Shown here piece after piece: positions 8,200 through 17,823 of a stretch of DNA of 64,000 nucleotides (position 1 is its first letter; the number at the start of each line of letters is the position of its first letter). The stretch comes from Gaiellasilicea sp963829845 (GTDB lineage Bacteria; Actinomycetota; Thermoleophilia; Gaiellales; Gaiellaceae), in contig CAWHKD010000021.1 of the NCBI GenBank assembly GCA_963829845.1, positions 124,001 to 188,000 of the forward strand. Reading direction: 5' to 3'. Position numbers and translations under genes: made by a program. A model generated the notes under the pieces. That model saw only the letters and a list, made by a program, of their open reading frames with translations, had not been told where the DNA came from and did no database searches.

Positions 8200-10041
8200 T
8201 CAGCCCTTAAAGGAGACGATCTTCTTGAGCATCAGCGATCCGATCGTGATCATCACGCAGCCCAGGATCATCAGTTGCTTGCCGGTGGACGTGTGGTAGA
8301 GCGGTGCCATGTACTCCGGGCTGAGCAGGGAGATCGTGCCCAGCATGAAGAAGGGGACGCCGACGAGAACGTAGGCGGACGCACGGCCCATGGCCGTCAG
8401 CGACCTGATCTTGCGTGCGAACTGCTGCCGGTTGCGGACGGCTTCGGCGACCATGTCGAAGATGCCGGCAAGACTGCCGCCGACCTGGCGCTGGATCGTC
8501 ACGGCAGTGACGACGAAAGTGACGTTCTTGGAGCCGATCCGGGCGGCCATGTCGGCCAGTGCGTCGTCCATCGGCCGGCCGAGCTGCGTCTCGGTGAGCA
8601 CGCGCTTGAACTCCTTGCTCGCGGGCGGCTGGCCCTCGTCGACGACGGCCTGGATGCCCTGACGGAAGCTGTGCCCCGCCTTCAGCGTCGCGGCGAGCGT
8701 GACGAGGAGGTCGGGCAGCTGGTCGTCGATCGCTGTGAGCCGCCGCTTCGCCTTGTGCCAGACGATGAAGATCGGCAGTCCGCCGCCGCCGATCATGGCG
8801 CCGAAGATGATCAGCGTCGACATTCCGGCGGCTGCGAATAGGATCCCCGCGAGCAGGCCGGCACCGATGGCGGCGTAGACGAGCTCGACCGTCTTCAGCG
8901 GGACGTCTGCCCGCTCGAGCAGCCGGTGGAGCGCGTGCCAGGCACGCAGGTGGCCGAACGCCTTCTCGGTCGCTCTCATGATGCTGGAGGCGGTTGCGAA
9001 CCGCTCCTCGGCCGGCCCGCGCGCGGCCTTGCGCTTCTGCTCGCCGAGGTGCGGGTTGATCTGGCGTCGGAGGCGGGAGCCGGCCGGTGCGCGCATCAGG
9101 AAGAGGACGGAGATCAGGCCGAGGAGGCCGACGATCGTGGCGACGGCGGCGGGGCCGATCTCGTAGAACGCGTCCGGCAGCTTCGATGCTTCGGGTTTCG
9201 AGACGAGCTGGGCGCCGGGCACGACCGACTCCGCGTGGGCGCCGGCCGCGTCGACCGCGATCCGGTCGCCGGGGCGTGCCGAGGTGACGTAGCTCAGCTG
9301 CCAGGTGCGGCGCAGTTCCTCGGCGAGCGCGGCGTAGATCGCCTTCAGATCCTTCGTCCCGCTCGCGCCGACGTAGCGGCCGCCGGTCTTCTCGGCCAGC
9401 CGCTGCAGCGGCGCCGGCCGGAAGCTCGGGCTCTCGATCCCGATCGCGTAGACAGCGACATGCGCATCGCGTGCTGCGGCGATCGCCTGGTCAAGGCTCG
9501 CGTCGCTGGAGACCTCCTGGCCGTCCGTGAGCAGGATCAGGACACGCGTCGGATTGAGGTCGGCGGCGAGTGCCTGCGTCGAGACGATGATCCCGTCGTA
9601 GAGCGCGGTGCCGCGGACCTTGTCGACTTCGAGCGTGCGCAGGGCGGCGTCCGTCTCGGCTGGGTTCGTGGCGAAGCCTGTCAGCTGTACCGCCTTCTTG
9701 CCGACCGCGACGAGCGCGATCCGGTCGCGGGCGGGCTTGGAGCCGACGAACTGGCGGGCGGCCGCGGATGCGTCCTTGATCGCCTGGCCGATCATCGACT
9801 GGGAGCGGTCGAAGAGGAGCATGACGCTCTTCTCGCGGCCGAGGTTGACGGCGCGGAAGCCGACGACCGGGCGGCCGTTCTCGGTCAGCTTCGGAGCTGC
9901 TCCGACCGGCTTCGGCGTCACGACGGTCGCGCGAACCGTCGGATATTCGGCCGTGTCGAGGCTGGCGAACTTCGGAGCCGCCGCGGTCGCGACGCCCGGC
10001 AGCGCCGCGCAGAGGACAGCGATGGCGAGGAGACGCCTCAC
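8200..10041 (-). CDS. tadB: Fusion of secreted von Willebrand A domain and TadB platform protein
   Basis: The 613 residues combine two modules. Residues 1-20 are a signal peptide. About 70-250 is a von Willebrand A domain with a MIDAS-like DRSQS motif and a TDGQE segment. A membrane helix at about 295-315 leads into a TadB F-domain half (about 365-613) with LPDLLVTLAATLKAGHSF and RQVGGSLAGIFDMVAEA. TadB normally lacks the extracytoplasmic metal-binding domain. The predicted topology puts the vWA domain outside and the F domain inside. The start overlaps the cpaF stop by 4 bp. Confidence 0.9.
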   Translation of the reverse strand: MRRLLAIAVLCAALPGVATAAAPKFASLDTAEYPTVRATVVTPKPVGAAPKLTENGRPVVGFRAVNLGREKSVMLLFDRSQSMIGQAIKDASAAARQFVGSKPARDRIALVAVGKKAVQLTGFATNPAETDAALRTLEVDKVRGTALYDGIIVSTQALAADLNPTRVLILLTDGQEVSSDASLDQAIAAARDAHVAVYAIGIESPSFRPAPLQRLAEKTGGRYVGASGTKDLKAIYAALAEELRRTWQLSYVTSARPGDRIAVDAAGAHAESVVPGAQLVSKPEASKLPDAFYEIGPAAVATIVGLLGLISVLFLMRAPAGSRLRRQINPHLGEQKRKAARGPAEERFATASSIMRATEKAFGHLRAWHALHRLLERADVPLKTVELVYAAIGAGLLAGILFAAAGMSTLIIFGAMIGGGGLPIFIVWHKAKRRLTAIDDQLPDLLVTLAATLKAGHSFRQGIQAVVDEGQPPASKEFKRVLTETQLGRPMDDALADMAARIGSKNVTFVVTAVTIQRQVGGSLAGIFDMVAEAVRNRQQFARKIRSLTAMGRASAYVLVGVPFFMLGTISLLSPEYMAPLYHTSTGKQLMILGCVMITIGSLMLKKIVSFKG

Positions 10042-11501
10042 TGCCCGCCTCCGTACGGCGCCGCGCTGAAGGTCGGGCGACCGCCCGGTGCCTCCTGGCG
10101 GAAGAAGGTCGGCGGCAGGATGACGCCGTTCTGGGCCATCTTCTCGAGGAAGTGCGGCTTCAACCCGGTGCAGGCGAGCGGCAGGAGCAGCCGCGCGGCG
10201 CGCGAGGTGTTGATCGTCTCCTCATCCGGGGCCTTCGCCACGAAGAGGTCCTGCAGGGTGATGACGTCGGACTCCATCCGGAGCACCTCGGTGATGTGCG
10301 TGACCCGCCGGGAGCCGTCGACGAGGCGCGAGATCTGGACGAGCACGTCGAAGGCGCTCGAGATCTGCTCGCGGATCGCGCGGTGCGGCAGCTCGATGCC
10401 GGCGGTCATCACCAGCGTCTCGAGGCGGCCGAGGCAGTCGCGCGGCGTGTTCGCGTGGATGGTCGTCAGCGAGCCCTCGTGGCCGGTGTTCATGGCCTGG
10501 AGCATGTCCAGGGTCTCCGGCCCGCGGACCTCGCCGACGATGATGCGATCGGGGCGCATGCGGAGGGAGTTGCGGACGAGCTCGCGGATGCGGATCTCGC
10601 CCTGGCCCTCGATGTTCGGCGGGCGCGACTCGAGCGTGATCACATGCTCCTGCTGGAGCTGGAGCTCGGCCGCGTCCTCGATCGTGACGATGCGCTCGTC
10701 GCTCGGGACGAACGACGACATCGCGTTCAGCATCGTCGTCTTGCCGGAGCCGGTGCCGCCCGAGATCAGGACGTTCAGCTTCCCCTTGACGCACGCGGCC
10801 AGGAACTGCGCGGCCTGCGGCGTCAGCGAGTTGAAGTTGATCAAATCGTCCATCGTGTAGGGGTCGCGCGAGAATTTCCGGATCGTCAGGGTCGGCCCCT
10901 TCAGCGCCAGCGGCGGGATGATCGCGTTGACACGACTGCCGTCGGGCAGCCGTGCGTCGACCATCGGAGAGGCCTCGTCGATCCGGCGCCCCACCTGCGA
11001 GACGATCTTGTCGATGATCCGGAGCAGGTGGGCGTTGTCGACGAACGAGACGTCCGTCCGCTCGATGCGCCCCTCCCGCTCGATGAAGACCATGTCGTGC
11101 CGGTTGACCATGACCTCGGTGATCGAGTCGTCGCGGAGCAGCTCCTCGAGGGGGCCGTAGCCGAGCACGTCGTCAGTGATCTCCCGGACGATCCGGCGGC
11201 GCTCCTCGCGCGTCAGTGGCGTCCGGTCGAGCGCCAACTGCTCGGTGACGGCGTGCAGGACGCGCTCGGTGAGATCCTCGCCCGTCTCACGCTTGAACAG
11301 CTCGGGACCGAGCTTCGCGATCACGGCATGGTGGATGCCGCTCTTGAGCTCGCCGTAGGGATCGCTCGCGCCGCCCAGGGCGGGCGCGGCCTGCTGCTGC
11401 GTGGGATGGGCAACGGGGCCGACCGACGCGACCGGACGCTCGGCGGTCGCGCCGGCGGCACCGTTTCCGTTCTGCTTCGAGAGTCTGTCGTGGAGACCCA
11501 T
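10038..11501 (-). CDS. cpaF: Tad pilus assembly ATPase CpaF/TadA
   Basis: This hexameric secretion ATPase powers Flp pilus assembly. The 487 residues contain the all-alpha N-terminal region, Walker A GGTGSGKTT near residue 250, the Asp/His boxes (TIEDAAELQLQQEHV, RMRPDRIIVGEVRGPE) and a C-terminal regulatory region. The first 50 residues are low-complexity. The gene lies 3 bp after cpaE and overlaps tadB, so it sits mid-operon. Confidence 0.96.
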   Translation of the reverse strand: MGLHDRLSKQNGNGAAGATAERPVASVGPVAHPTQQQAAPALGGASDPYGELKSGIHHAVIAKLGPELFKRETGEDLTERVLHAVTEQLALDRTPLTREERRRIVREITDDVLGYGPLEELLRDDSITEVMVNRHDMVFIEREGRIERTDVSFVDNAHLLRIIDKIVSQVGRRIDEASPMVDARLPDGSRVNAIIPPLALKGPTLTIRKFSRDPYTMDDLINFNSLTPQAAQFLAACVKGKLNVLISGGTGSGKTTMLNAMSSFVPSDERIVTIEDAAELQLQQEHVITLESRPPNIEGQGEIRIRELVRNSLRMRPDRIIVGEVRGPETLDMLQAMNTGHEGSLTTIHANTPRDCLGRLETLVMTAGIELPHRAIREQISSAFDVLVQISRLVDGSRRVTHITEVLRMESDVITLQDLFVAKAPDEETINTSRAARLLLPLACTGLKPHFLEKMAQNGVILPPTFFRQEAPGGRPTFSAAPYGGGQ

Positions 11502-11504
11502 GGC

Positions 11505-12683
11505 CTACGCCTTTGCGAGCGCGGAGAACTTGCGCCTCTTCTTGGGCTGCTCGTTGGCGAGCAACGACTTGGCCACGACGCGGATCGCCTTGGCGAAATC
11601 CGAGCCCGTGTCGGCGATCGCCGGGGGCGCGCCCCGGTTGACGCCGATCGGGACGGCTCGATCCGATGGCACTTCGAAGCCGATCTTGACGTCGAGGGCT
11701 CCCTCGACCTCGCTCTTCTTCATTCCAACCTTGGAGTTGGCGCGGTTGAGGACGAAGCGGATCCGCGACGCGGGGAACGAGAGCAGCTCGAGCGTCTGCA
11801 TCGAGAGGCGCACGTTCTTCAGCGTCGGCACGTCCAGACCGCACAGCATCAGCAGCTCGTCCGTCCGGTCGAGGGTCGCCAGCATCGGCCCGTGGAAGAA
11901 CGGCGAGGTGTCGACGACGATGATGTCGTACGACTCCCGCGCCACCTCGAGCAGGCGGGCCAGCTTCGTCTCGGTGACCAACTCGGCGTCCTCCGGGCGC
12001 AGCGGCGCCGGCAGGATGTCGAGCCCGCAGGTGTGCTTGGTCGTGTAGCCCGCGAGCTTCTCCGAGTCGAGCTCGCCCGGGGCGACGACGAGGTCGTAGA
12101 TGGTCTTGTCCGGCTCGAGCCCGAGCATGATCGCGGCGTCCCCGAACTGCAGGTCGAGGTCGAGGAGGAGCGTCCGCTTCTGCTCGTACTTGGCGAACGA
12201 CGCGGCCAGGTTCGTTGCAGTGACGGTCTTGCCCGTGCCGCCCTTCGGCGAGAACACGGTCACGATTCGCCCCTGACGGCCGAGCGACGCACCTTCGGCG
12301 ACGAGCCGGCGGCCGGCATGCGCCGCCTTGCGCAGGGCAAAGACGACGTTCTCGGCCAGCTGCGGGAGCAGCAGGACGTCCGCGACGCCCTCGGCGTCGA
12401 GTGCGTCCTCGAGCAGAGCCGACGACTCGCCCGAAGCGATGATCACGATCGGCGAGCGCGTGTGCTCCCGGATCGCAGCGACCTCGCCCGCAGGGAAGGA
12501 CGTCGAGCGGGTGGCGTGGACGACCACCCGCAGGTGGCCGCCGGCGAGGGCGGTGGTCGCCTCAGCGACGTTCTCGCTCCAGCCGACGAAGTCCAGATCC
12601 GGGTGGTTGGCGAGCTGGTCGCGGAGGTTGTCAAGGCCTTCGCACGAGCCCGTGACGTAGATGCGGATGCTCTCGTTATTCAT
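11505..12683 (-). CDS. cpaE: Pilus localisation ATPase CpaE/TadZ
   Basis: This MinD/ParA-type ATPase with an N-terminal receiver-like domain positions the Tad machine. Residues about 1-110 resemble an atypical receiver domain (ESIRIYVTGSCEGLDNLRD), and a deviant Walker A SPKGGTGKT follows near residue 140, then DTSPFFHGP. I start at MNNESIRI (12683) because a GGGAG ribosome-binding site lies about 10 nt upstream. The start overlaps the cpaB stop, which supports coupling. A longer in-frame start exists at 12698. Confidence 0.92.
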   Translation of the reverse strand: MNNESIRIYVTGSCEGLDNLRDQLANHPDLDFVGWSENVAEATTALAGGHLRVVVHATRSTSFPAGEVAAIREHTRSPIVIIASGESSALLEDALDAEGVADVLLLPQLAENVVFALRKAAHAGRRLVAEGASLGRQGRIVTVFSPKGGTGKTVTATNLAASFAKYEQKRTLLLDLDLQFGDAAIMLGLEPDKTIYDLVVAPGELDSEKLAGYTTKHTCGLDILPAPLRPEDAELVTETKLARLLEVARESYDIIVVDTSPFFHGPMLATLDRTDELLMLCGLDVPTLKNVRLSMQTLELLSFPASRIRFVLNRANSKVGMKKSEVEGALDVKIGFEVPSDRAVPIGVNRGAPPAIADTGSDFAKAIRVVAKSLLANEQPKKRRKFSALAKA

Positions 12684-13486
12684 TGCGCTCACTCCCAACG
12701 GCCGGGATGTTGTCTGCGCCGGCCTCGTCGAGCTGCTTCTGGCGGACGCCCTCGCGGAGCACCGAGTACCAGGACTCGACGTTCTCTGGGCTATCCGCGG
12801 CGTCGATGCCGGGGCGAAGCTCGAGGTGCCACTCGGCCGCGGCCGTGTAGATCCAGTGCAGCTTCTGGACCTGAGTGTCGGTGACCTTCAGGATCACGTT
12901 GAAGCCGCCACCCCGATCGGAGGCCGACGTGATCTTCTGCGAATCGGTCGCGGCAGCAGGCGCCCGGAGAACCTCGATGTCACGGAGGACGATCCGAGTG
13001 AACTCGACGCCCGACCCTCTGCCGGCCGCCGGCCCCGAATGTGGCGACGAGGTCGACCTTGTCGCCCTTCTGGAGTGTCCCAGCGAGCAGGTTGTGCTGG
13101 CCACCGTCGATCTCGATCGCGCGCTGCACGCCGGCCAGCTGGGCCTTGATGCCCCGCTGCGACTGAGTCGAGAACCGTCGCGTCGAGATCTGCTCGCCCG
13201 CATAGATCGGCTGCGTGGTGACGAGCTCGGCGACCTGGTCGGGGTTCGAGATCGCGCCCGGGACGACGCTGCGGCGGACGATTTCAGCCTTCGCCAACAT
13301 GCCCTTCCGCTCGATGTCTGCACCCGTCGTGCCGGCCGGAATGTCGCCCTTCGCGACCCAGATCGCCACGTTGGTCTCGTCCTTGCGGACGTTCCGCTGA
13401 TAGTTCGTCACGTAGAAGCTCGTCAGCAGAGCAGCGACGAGGGCCAGCGCGACGGCAATGGTTATGTTTTTGACCCTGTACGTCAT
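12676..13486 (-). pseudogene. cpaB: Flp pilus assembly protein CpaB/RcpC, interrupted by a frameshift
   Basis: The N-terminal half begins MTYRVKNITI after an AAAGAGGAAG ribosome-binding site. It has a membrane anchor (residues 5-25), then the SAF-type domain (AKGDIPAGT, YAGEQISTRRFS) and KGDKVDLVATFGAG. Around 13020-13045 coding moves to the +1 frame and continues with EFTRIVLRDIEVLRAP to the end at 12676. The two halves join into one normal CpaB of about 270 residues, so one extra base in the GC-rich GGGGCCGGCGGCCGG run explains it. It could be a sequencing indel or a real lesion; intact neighbours favour the former. Confidence 0.85.
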
Positions 13487-13517
13487 GAGCGTCTCTTTTC
13501 TTCCTCTTTCCTGGTTG

Positions 13518-14456
13518 TTATTCGACGAGTTGGATGGCGCGAACGCCATAGTTCATGTTCGACCCGGTTGTGGAGCGAACGCCGTCCCAGACAACCGAGA
13601 CGAACGATCCCTCCACGAAGCTCTTGCTGCCGTTGGGGTCGAAGCTCGAGACTCTGAAGCCGACCCAACCGACGATGTCGTACTCCGCATTCGAGCCCGG
13701 GCCGAGAATCGACCTGTAGATCGGAAAGAGCAGGACCTCGGGCATCTTCTTGATCAGCGCCTCGAGGAACTGCGAGTTGTTGAAGTTCGCGGACGGGGCT
13801 GCGGCGTACATTCCGAGTGGCATGTATTGGTCGTAGCCCTTCGCCACCCATCCTGCGAGGACGGACGCGCCGACATTGCCGCCGTCCGCCCGGTTGAGAT
13901 TGATCAAGCCGAAGGAGCCGGCTGCATCCCTGCTCGAATCGTCCTTCAGGTTGACCAGTTCGAGCCGGGTCGGGGTCCCGAAGCAAGGCACAGGCTTCCC
14001 GTTGAGGACGCTGCAGTTCAGCATCGGATGCTTGACGTTGACGACGATCGGCGCGACACCGATTGCCTCGTCAAGGCCGACTGCGCGAGCCTTGGCGTGT
14101 GCGTTCACCTTCACCGAGTCGATGCCGAAGAGCTTCGCGAAGTAGCTCGGGGCGTCGCGGTTCAGCGTCACGGCGACGGTGTCGGCGTCCACGTTCTGCG
14201 ACGAGAACGTCATCGTGATGTTCCCACCGCCGTTCTTCGCGAGATAGCTGTTGCCCATCGCCGTGGCGGAACCGGTGTTCCCCGGCAGTTCCTGAGCTGC
14301 GGCGAGTGCGGCCGCGTCGGCCGCCGCTTGGGTTGCCCGCTTCTCCCGGAACCACGAGCCGACGTCGAGCACCATGGCCATCGCACCGAGGAGCGCGGCG
14401 AGGAAGACGACGCTCAGAACAGCTGCCTGGCCACGTTCGTTTCGACGCTGGTTCAT
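13518..14456 (-). CDS. TadG-like pilus assembly protein
   Basis: About 312 residues starting MNQRRNERGQAAVLSVVFLA, with one N-terminal membrane helix followed by an Ala-rich AADAAALAAAQEL segment typical of TadE/TadG-like proteins. The bulk is a secreted domain without recognised motifs. The start at 14456 gives an ATGA overlap with the tadE stop; the longer upstream reading is only antisense-like Arg-rich sequence. It probably acts at the outer face in pilus assembly, between TadE and CpaB in gene order. Confidence 0.85.
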   Translation of the reverse strand: MNQRRNERGQAAVLSVVFLAALLGAMAMVLDVGSWFREKRATQAAADAAALAAAQELPGNTGSATAMGNSYLAKNGGGNITMTFSSQNVDADTVAVTLNRDAPSYFAKLFGIDSVKVNAHAKARAVGLDEAIGVAPIVVNVKHPMLNCSVLNGKPVPCFGTPTRLELVNLKDDSSRDAAGSFGLINLNRADGGNVGASVLAGWVAKGYDQYMPLGMYAAAPSANFNNSQFLEALIKKMPEVLLFPIYRSILGPGSNAEYDIVGWVGFRVSSFDPNGSKSFVEGSFVSVVWDGVRSTTGSNMNYGVRAIQLVE

Positions 14457-14848
14457 TCCACACGCTCCGTGATCTCTGATTCCAGGTTGCCTGACTTGAC
14501 AACGATGCCCAGGAGGTCGACGGAGTACGGATAGGTTGCTTTCACCGTGACCGGATCTCCTTGCTTCCACGTGGAACTGACGGCGACGCCAAGATCCTTG
14601 TCCTCCAGCCCGGCGGCTGCGTCGCGGGTGGCGTCTTCGGCCGCTGCGGGCGGGTTCGTTGCAAGGCGGCTGACCGCAGCCCGCCGGGCCCCGACTCGCG
14701 CGGCGTCCGTGAGCGTGACGTAGTCGTTGTAGAGCGCGCCGAACTGCAAGATCCCGAACAGGACGATGCAGAGGATCGGGACGACCAGGGCGAACTCGAC
14801 CATGGTCTGGCCTCGGTCGTTCCTGATCATGTTGCGGCGGCGGCTCAT
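14453..14848 (-). CDS. tadE: TadE pseudopilin
   Basis: The 131 residues begin with a short basic leader and the segment RGQTMVEFALVVPIL, the prepilin-type processing site with the conserved Glu at position 5 of the mature helix. A small extracytoplasmic domain follows. TadE is a minor pseudopilin of the Tad system. Stop and start overlap the TadG-like gene as ATGA, and the pilin genes lie just upstream. The prepilin peptidase needed to process it is not in this window. Confidence 0.9.
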   Translation of the reverse strand: MSRRRNMIRNDRGQTMVEFALVVPILCIVLFGILQFGALYNDYVTLTDAARVGARRAAVSRLATNPPAAAEDATRDAAAGLEDKDLGVAVSSTWKQGDPVTVKATYPYSVDLLGIVVKSGNLESEITERVE

Positions 14849-14874
14849 GAATGCGTGGTCCTTCTGTTCGCGTG

Positions 14875-15063
14875 TCAGAAAGCTGCTGAGACGACCTCGA
14901 TCGCCTTCTCGAACGACTCGTTGATCGCCCCTGACAGGAGAGCGAAGGTGGCGACGATGGCGATGGTGATCACACCAAGAACAACCGCGTACTCGGCCAT
15001 CGTCTGGCCGCCCTCGGCCCTGGTCTGAATTCGTTCCATCGACATCGTCACCACCTTGTTCAT
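14875..15063 (-). CDS. flp: Flp-type pilin (second copy)
   Basis: A 62-residue Flp pilin with a GGQTMAEYAVVLGVITIA core: prepilin cleavage before the hydrophobic helix, with the conserved Glu and Tyr. The start MNKVV at 15063 is preceded by GGAG at a good distance; a second start (MSMERIQ) lies six codons later. It differs from the upstream pilin in its C-terminal tail (SFEKAIEVVSAAF), so the two may be major and minor pilins. Confidence 0.88.
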   Translation of the reverse strand: MNKVVTMSMERIQTRAEGGQTMAEYAVVLGVITIAIVATFALLSGAINESFEKAIEVVSAAF

Positions 15064-15101
15064 CGCTTCTCCACGTACCTTTCGTTCGTACTTGCTTGGA
15101 A

Positions 15102-15281
15102 CTAGAGGACTCCGGTGACCTCGTTCAGGGCGCCGTTGATGGCGCCGGAAAGGGCCAGCAGTGTGCCGACGATGACGAGCGTGATGACGGCGAGAACGAC
15201 GCCGTACTCGGCCATCGTCTGACCCTCCTCGCTCCGAACCTCGGCGAGCTTGCTCTGAATGGCGACGAAAAGCTTCAGCAT
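15102..15281 (-). CDS. flp: Flp-type pilin (first gene of the tad operon)
   Basis: A 59-residue Flp pilin with the EEGQTMAEYGVVLAVITL core. I choose the ATG at 15281 because AGGGAGGTGA, a near-perfect ribosome-binding site, lies 6 nt upstream. An in-frame GTG three codons earlier would lie inside that site. As first gene of a ten-gene minus-strand operon, with the strongest ribosome-binding site, it is likely the major pilin. Confidence 0.92.
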   Translation of the reverse strand: MLKLFVAIQSKLAEVRSEEGQTMAEYGVVLAVITLVIVGTLLALSGAINGALNEVTGVL

Positions 15282-15661
15282 GTAATTCACCTCCCTTCGA
15301 GCAGGAGAGAGCGGACGGACTCCCGGGCACAGGCGGCGACCCGGAGGCTGTTGAAGACGGACTCTCGATCGGCGTTGCGGTCTCGCACCTTGAGAAAAAC
15401 CTTTCTCTCATCGGCGAGCCGCATCGCCTGTCTTTTGCTCCTTCAGCTGATCCGTAAGATCGATCAACGTTCGGACACTGAGAAGCCCCTTCTGGGGGAC
15501 TTCTTGCGCGCGGATCTCAAGTTCACCCGAACGAGTGAGTGGCGCTAAAGGTGCTGCCGATAAGAAGGATTCAGACGTGAACCGCTGGCGGCGCGGTCGG
15601 GAAATCATCAGGCGCCGCGAGGGCAACCCCGGCGCCCAGAACTTGACGAGGAGCTGGGCCG
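15282..15661. promoter_or_regulatory. Divergent control region between the tad operon and a secreted-protein gene
   Basis: This 380-bp gap must hold the tad promoter and that of the gene at 15662. It contains a stem-loop, AGAAGCCCC (15481-15489) with GGGG-GA-CTTCT (15494-15504) around TTCT. A weak minus-strand reading frame (15408-15626) ends in LTDQLKEQKTGDAARR, but I could not tie it to a family or find a convincing ribosome-binding site. Confidence 0.4.
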
Positions 15662-17189
15662 ATGCCGCAACCGAAGCGAATCTTTCTGAAAGCAGTTCTC
15701 CTGCCTCTCAGCCTGTTGGCCATGGCGGCGGCGATCTTCCGCCGCAAATCGGACGCGTGGGAGTACGAGCGGATCGAGGAGGAGGTGGCGGTCGAGCCGC
15801 TCGCCTCCGCAGCGCCCCCGGCAGCGTCGCCGACAGACGAAGCGCTACGCACTCACGGTCTCGTTCTCGGCCCTGTTCTTCGCCGGAGCCGCCTTTACCG
15901 CAGGCGCCGGCGACCAGATGGTGAGGCTGATGGACGAGGACGCCGCCGCACTGGAGGCCGCTTCCTCGTTGACCGGCGCGCCGGACGCCATTGCGCCGGA
16001 CGCCGAGAGCGCTGCTCCCGAGGTAGCTCCGGAAGCCGCTCCGGCCGACGCCACGCCGGCCGAAGCTGCTCCCGCCGAGGCGGCAGCCCCCGAGGCCGCA
16101 CCCGCTGAGGCCGCACCCGCCGAGGCCGCCCCGGCAGAGACGCCGGACGCCGACACCGCACCCGCTGAGGCCGCGGACCCGTCGGCCGCGGCTGCCCCGT
16201 CGACCGCCGCAGCGCAGGCTGCCGAACCGACCCCCGAGACCGTTGCTGCCGCGCCGGCACCCGCTCCGGGCACGGCAACGTCGGCTGCACCGGCCCGGAA
16301 GGCCGCCGCCGCCCCCAAGCCGTCTACGTCCAAGCGCGCGCCCGCAACGAAGGCGAGCCCCGCGAAGAAGTGGGTCGTCAAGCGCGCTTCAGCGCCGCCG
16401 GCCAAGGCCCCCGAGGTCGAGGTCGAACGCGGCGGTGAGCCGACGATCTGGCTCAACCGCGCACTACCGGATCCCACGCCGGCGTCCGCAAGGCTCCACC
16501 GTGCCTTCGCGAAGCGGCTCGTCGCCAGCTCGAAGCGGCACGGAGCCGACTGGGCCGCCGTGCTCGGCGTCCTGCGGGCGCAGGGCGAGCGAGGCTCCGC
16601 CCCTGCGTCGGCGCAGGAGCTCGATGCGCTCGCAGCTCGGATGGCGGGAACCGACGCCTGGAAGGGCGCGCTCGCGCTCTCCGGCCGGACCGGCTTCGCC
16701 GACCGCGCCGCCGCGTTCGCCGACCTCTACCGCTTCGTCGGCGTCGAGGCACTCGTCAACGGCTACGCCGCGTCCAAGGTCAAGCTCGGCCGCAAGGTGC
16801 TGTCGACCCCGGGCATCCTGGTCTACGGGGGCGGCCGGTCGGACATCATGATGGGCCGGATCGACGTCAGAGTGCTCGTCCTGATCGGCTACCTGTCGGA
16901 GCGCCACGGCGCGATCACGATCTCGAGCCTCTTCTCCGGGCATCGCACGTTCGCCCGGCCCGGCGTCGTCTCGGCACACGTCTACGGCCACGCCGTCGAC
17001 ATCGCCGCTGTCGGCGGCACGCCGATCGCCGGGCACCAGCAGCCGGGGGGTCTCACCGAGGCGGCAGTCCGCTCGGTGCTCCTCCTCCCCGGCGAGCTCC
17101 AGCCGCAGCAGGTGATCTCCCTGCTCGGCCTGGGCGGCCCGTCGTTCCCGCTGCGCGACCACGGAGACCACATCCACGTTGGCTTCTAG
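15662..17189 (+). pseudogene. Secreted/membrane protein with C-terminal zinc-peptidase-like (M15-type) domain, frameshifted near 15840
   Basis: The first segment (MPQPKRIFLKAVLLPLSLLA, GAGGAG ribosome-binding site) has one membrane helix and runs to about 15838. The +1 frame then continues with KRYALTVSFSALFFAGAAF, a second membrane helix, an Ala/Pro/Glu repeat linker (about 16000-16250) and a folded domain. The C-terminus has SGHRTF, HVYGHAVDIAA and DHGDHIHVGF, the His/Asp/HxH pattern of D,D-carboxypeptidase-like M15 enzymes. Either one base is extra near 15840 or two genes overlap; no start codon exists for a separate second gene before 15918. A cell-wall role is inferred. Confidence 0.65.
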
Positions 17190-17529
17190 CTCCGTCAGCT
17201 TGACCCGCGAGGACGGGCGCGTCGTCTGCGAGCATCTGCTCGTGGCGGCGCGCCCGCTCCTGCGGATGCGCGGCCTGCTCGGGCGCGCGGAGCTGCCGTC
17301 CGATCAGGGGATCCTGCTTCGCCCGGCGGGCTCCGTGCACACGTTCTTCATGCGCTTCCCGATCGACGTCGTCTTCCTCGACCGCGACGAGGTCGTCGTC
17401 GGGATCGAGTCGTCGCTGTCGCCGTGGAAGACGGCCGGCCGACGCGGCGCCAAGGCGGTCGTGGAGCTCGCCGCCGGCGAATGTGGGCGCCGGGGCGTGC
17501 AGGTCGGCGACCGCCTCGTCGCCGCCTAG
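17179..17529 (+). CDS. DUF192 family protein
   Basis: The 116 residues match the small DUF192 fold: RMRGLLGRAELP near the start, then SVHTFFMRFPIDVVFLD and a final VQVGDRLV. The function is not established; family members are often exported or lie beside secreted proteins. It is translationally coupled, starting with TTG inside the last codons of the upstream gene, and shares its promoter. Confidence 0.85.
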   Translation: MASSSVSLTREDGRVVCEHLLVAARPLLRMRGLLGRAELPSDQGILLRPAGSVHTFFMRFPIDVVFLDRDEVVVGIESSLSPWKTAGRRGAKAVVELAAGECGRRGVQVGDRLVAA

Positions 17530-17541
17530 TTCTCCACGCGC

Positions 17542-17823
17542 TTACCGCGAGAGGCCGAGGGCGGTCTGCGCGTGCTGGAGCACCCAGATCGTGCAGAGGA
17601 GCGCGTACACGAGCGCCGGCAGCACGAACACGAACACGACCGTGAAGACGGCCGTCGACTCACCGAACATCGACGTCAGCTTCAGGAGCGCGAAGGCGGT
17701 CGCGGCGTGCAGGATCGTGCGACCGAGCCGCTCGGGTGCGAGCGAGGGAAACTTGACGTGAAGCCACAGCGCCAGCAGACCGGAGCCGGCGGCGAGGACC
17801 AGTACGAAGGTGCCGTTCGACAT
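17542..17823 (-). CDS. Small three-helix membrane protein
   Basis: 93 residues starting MSNGTFVLVLAAGSG with GAGGAGG about 8 nt upstream; three hydrophobic segments and a basic C-terminus. I know no function. The longer upstream reading frame is rejected because it crosses the GC-rich hairpin at 17873-17910. Confidence 0.7.
   Translation of the reverse strand: MSNGTFVLVLAAGSGLLALWLHVKFPSLAPERLGRTILHAATAFALLKLTSMFGESTAVFTVVFVFVLPALVYALLCTIWVLQHAQTALGLSR

Noticed and set aside
10152..12884. 910-codon plus-strand frame across cpaF and cpaE
   Set aside because: Shadow frame of two Tad ATPase genes with clear Walker motifs on the other strand.
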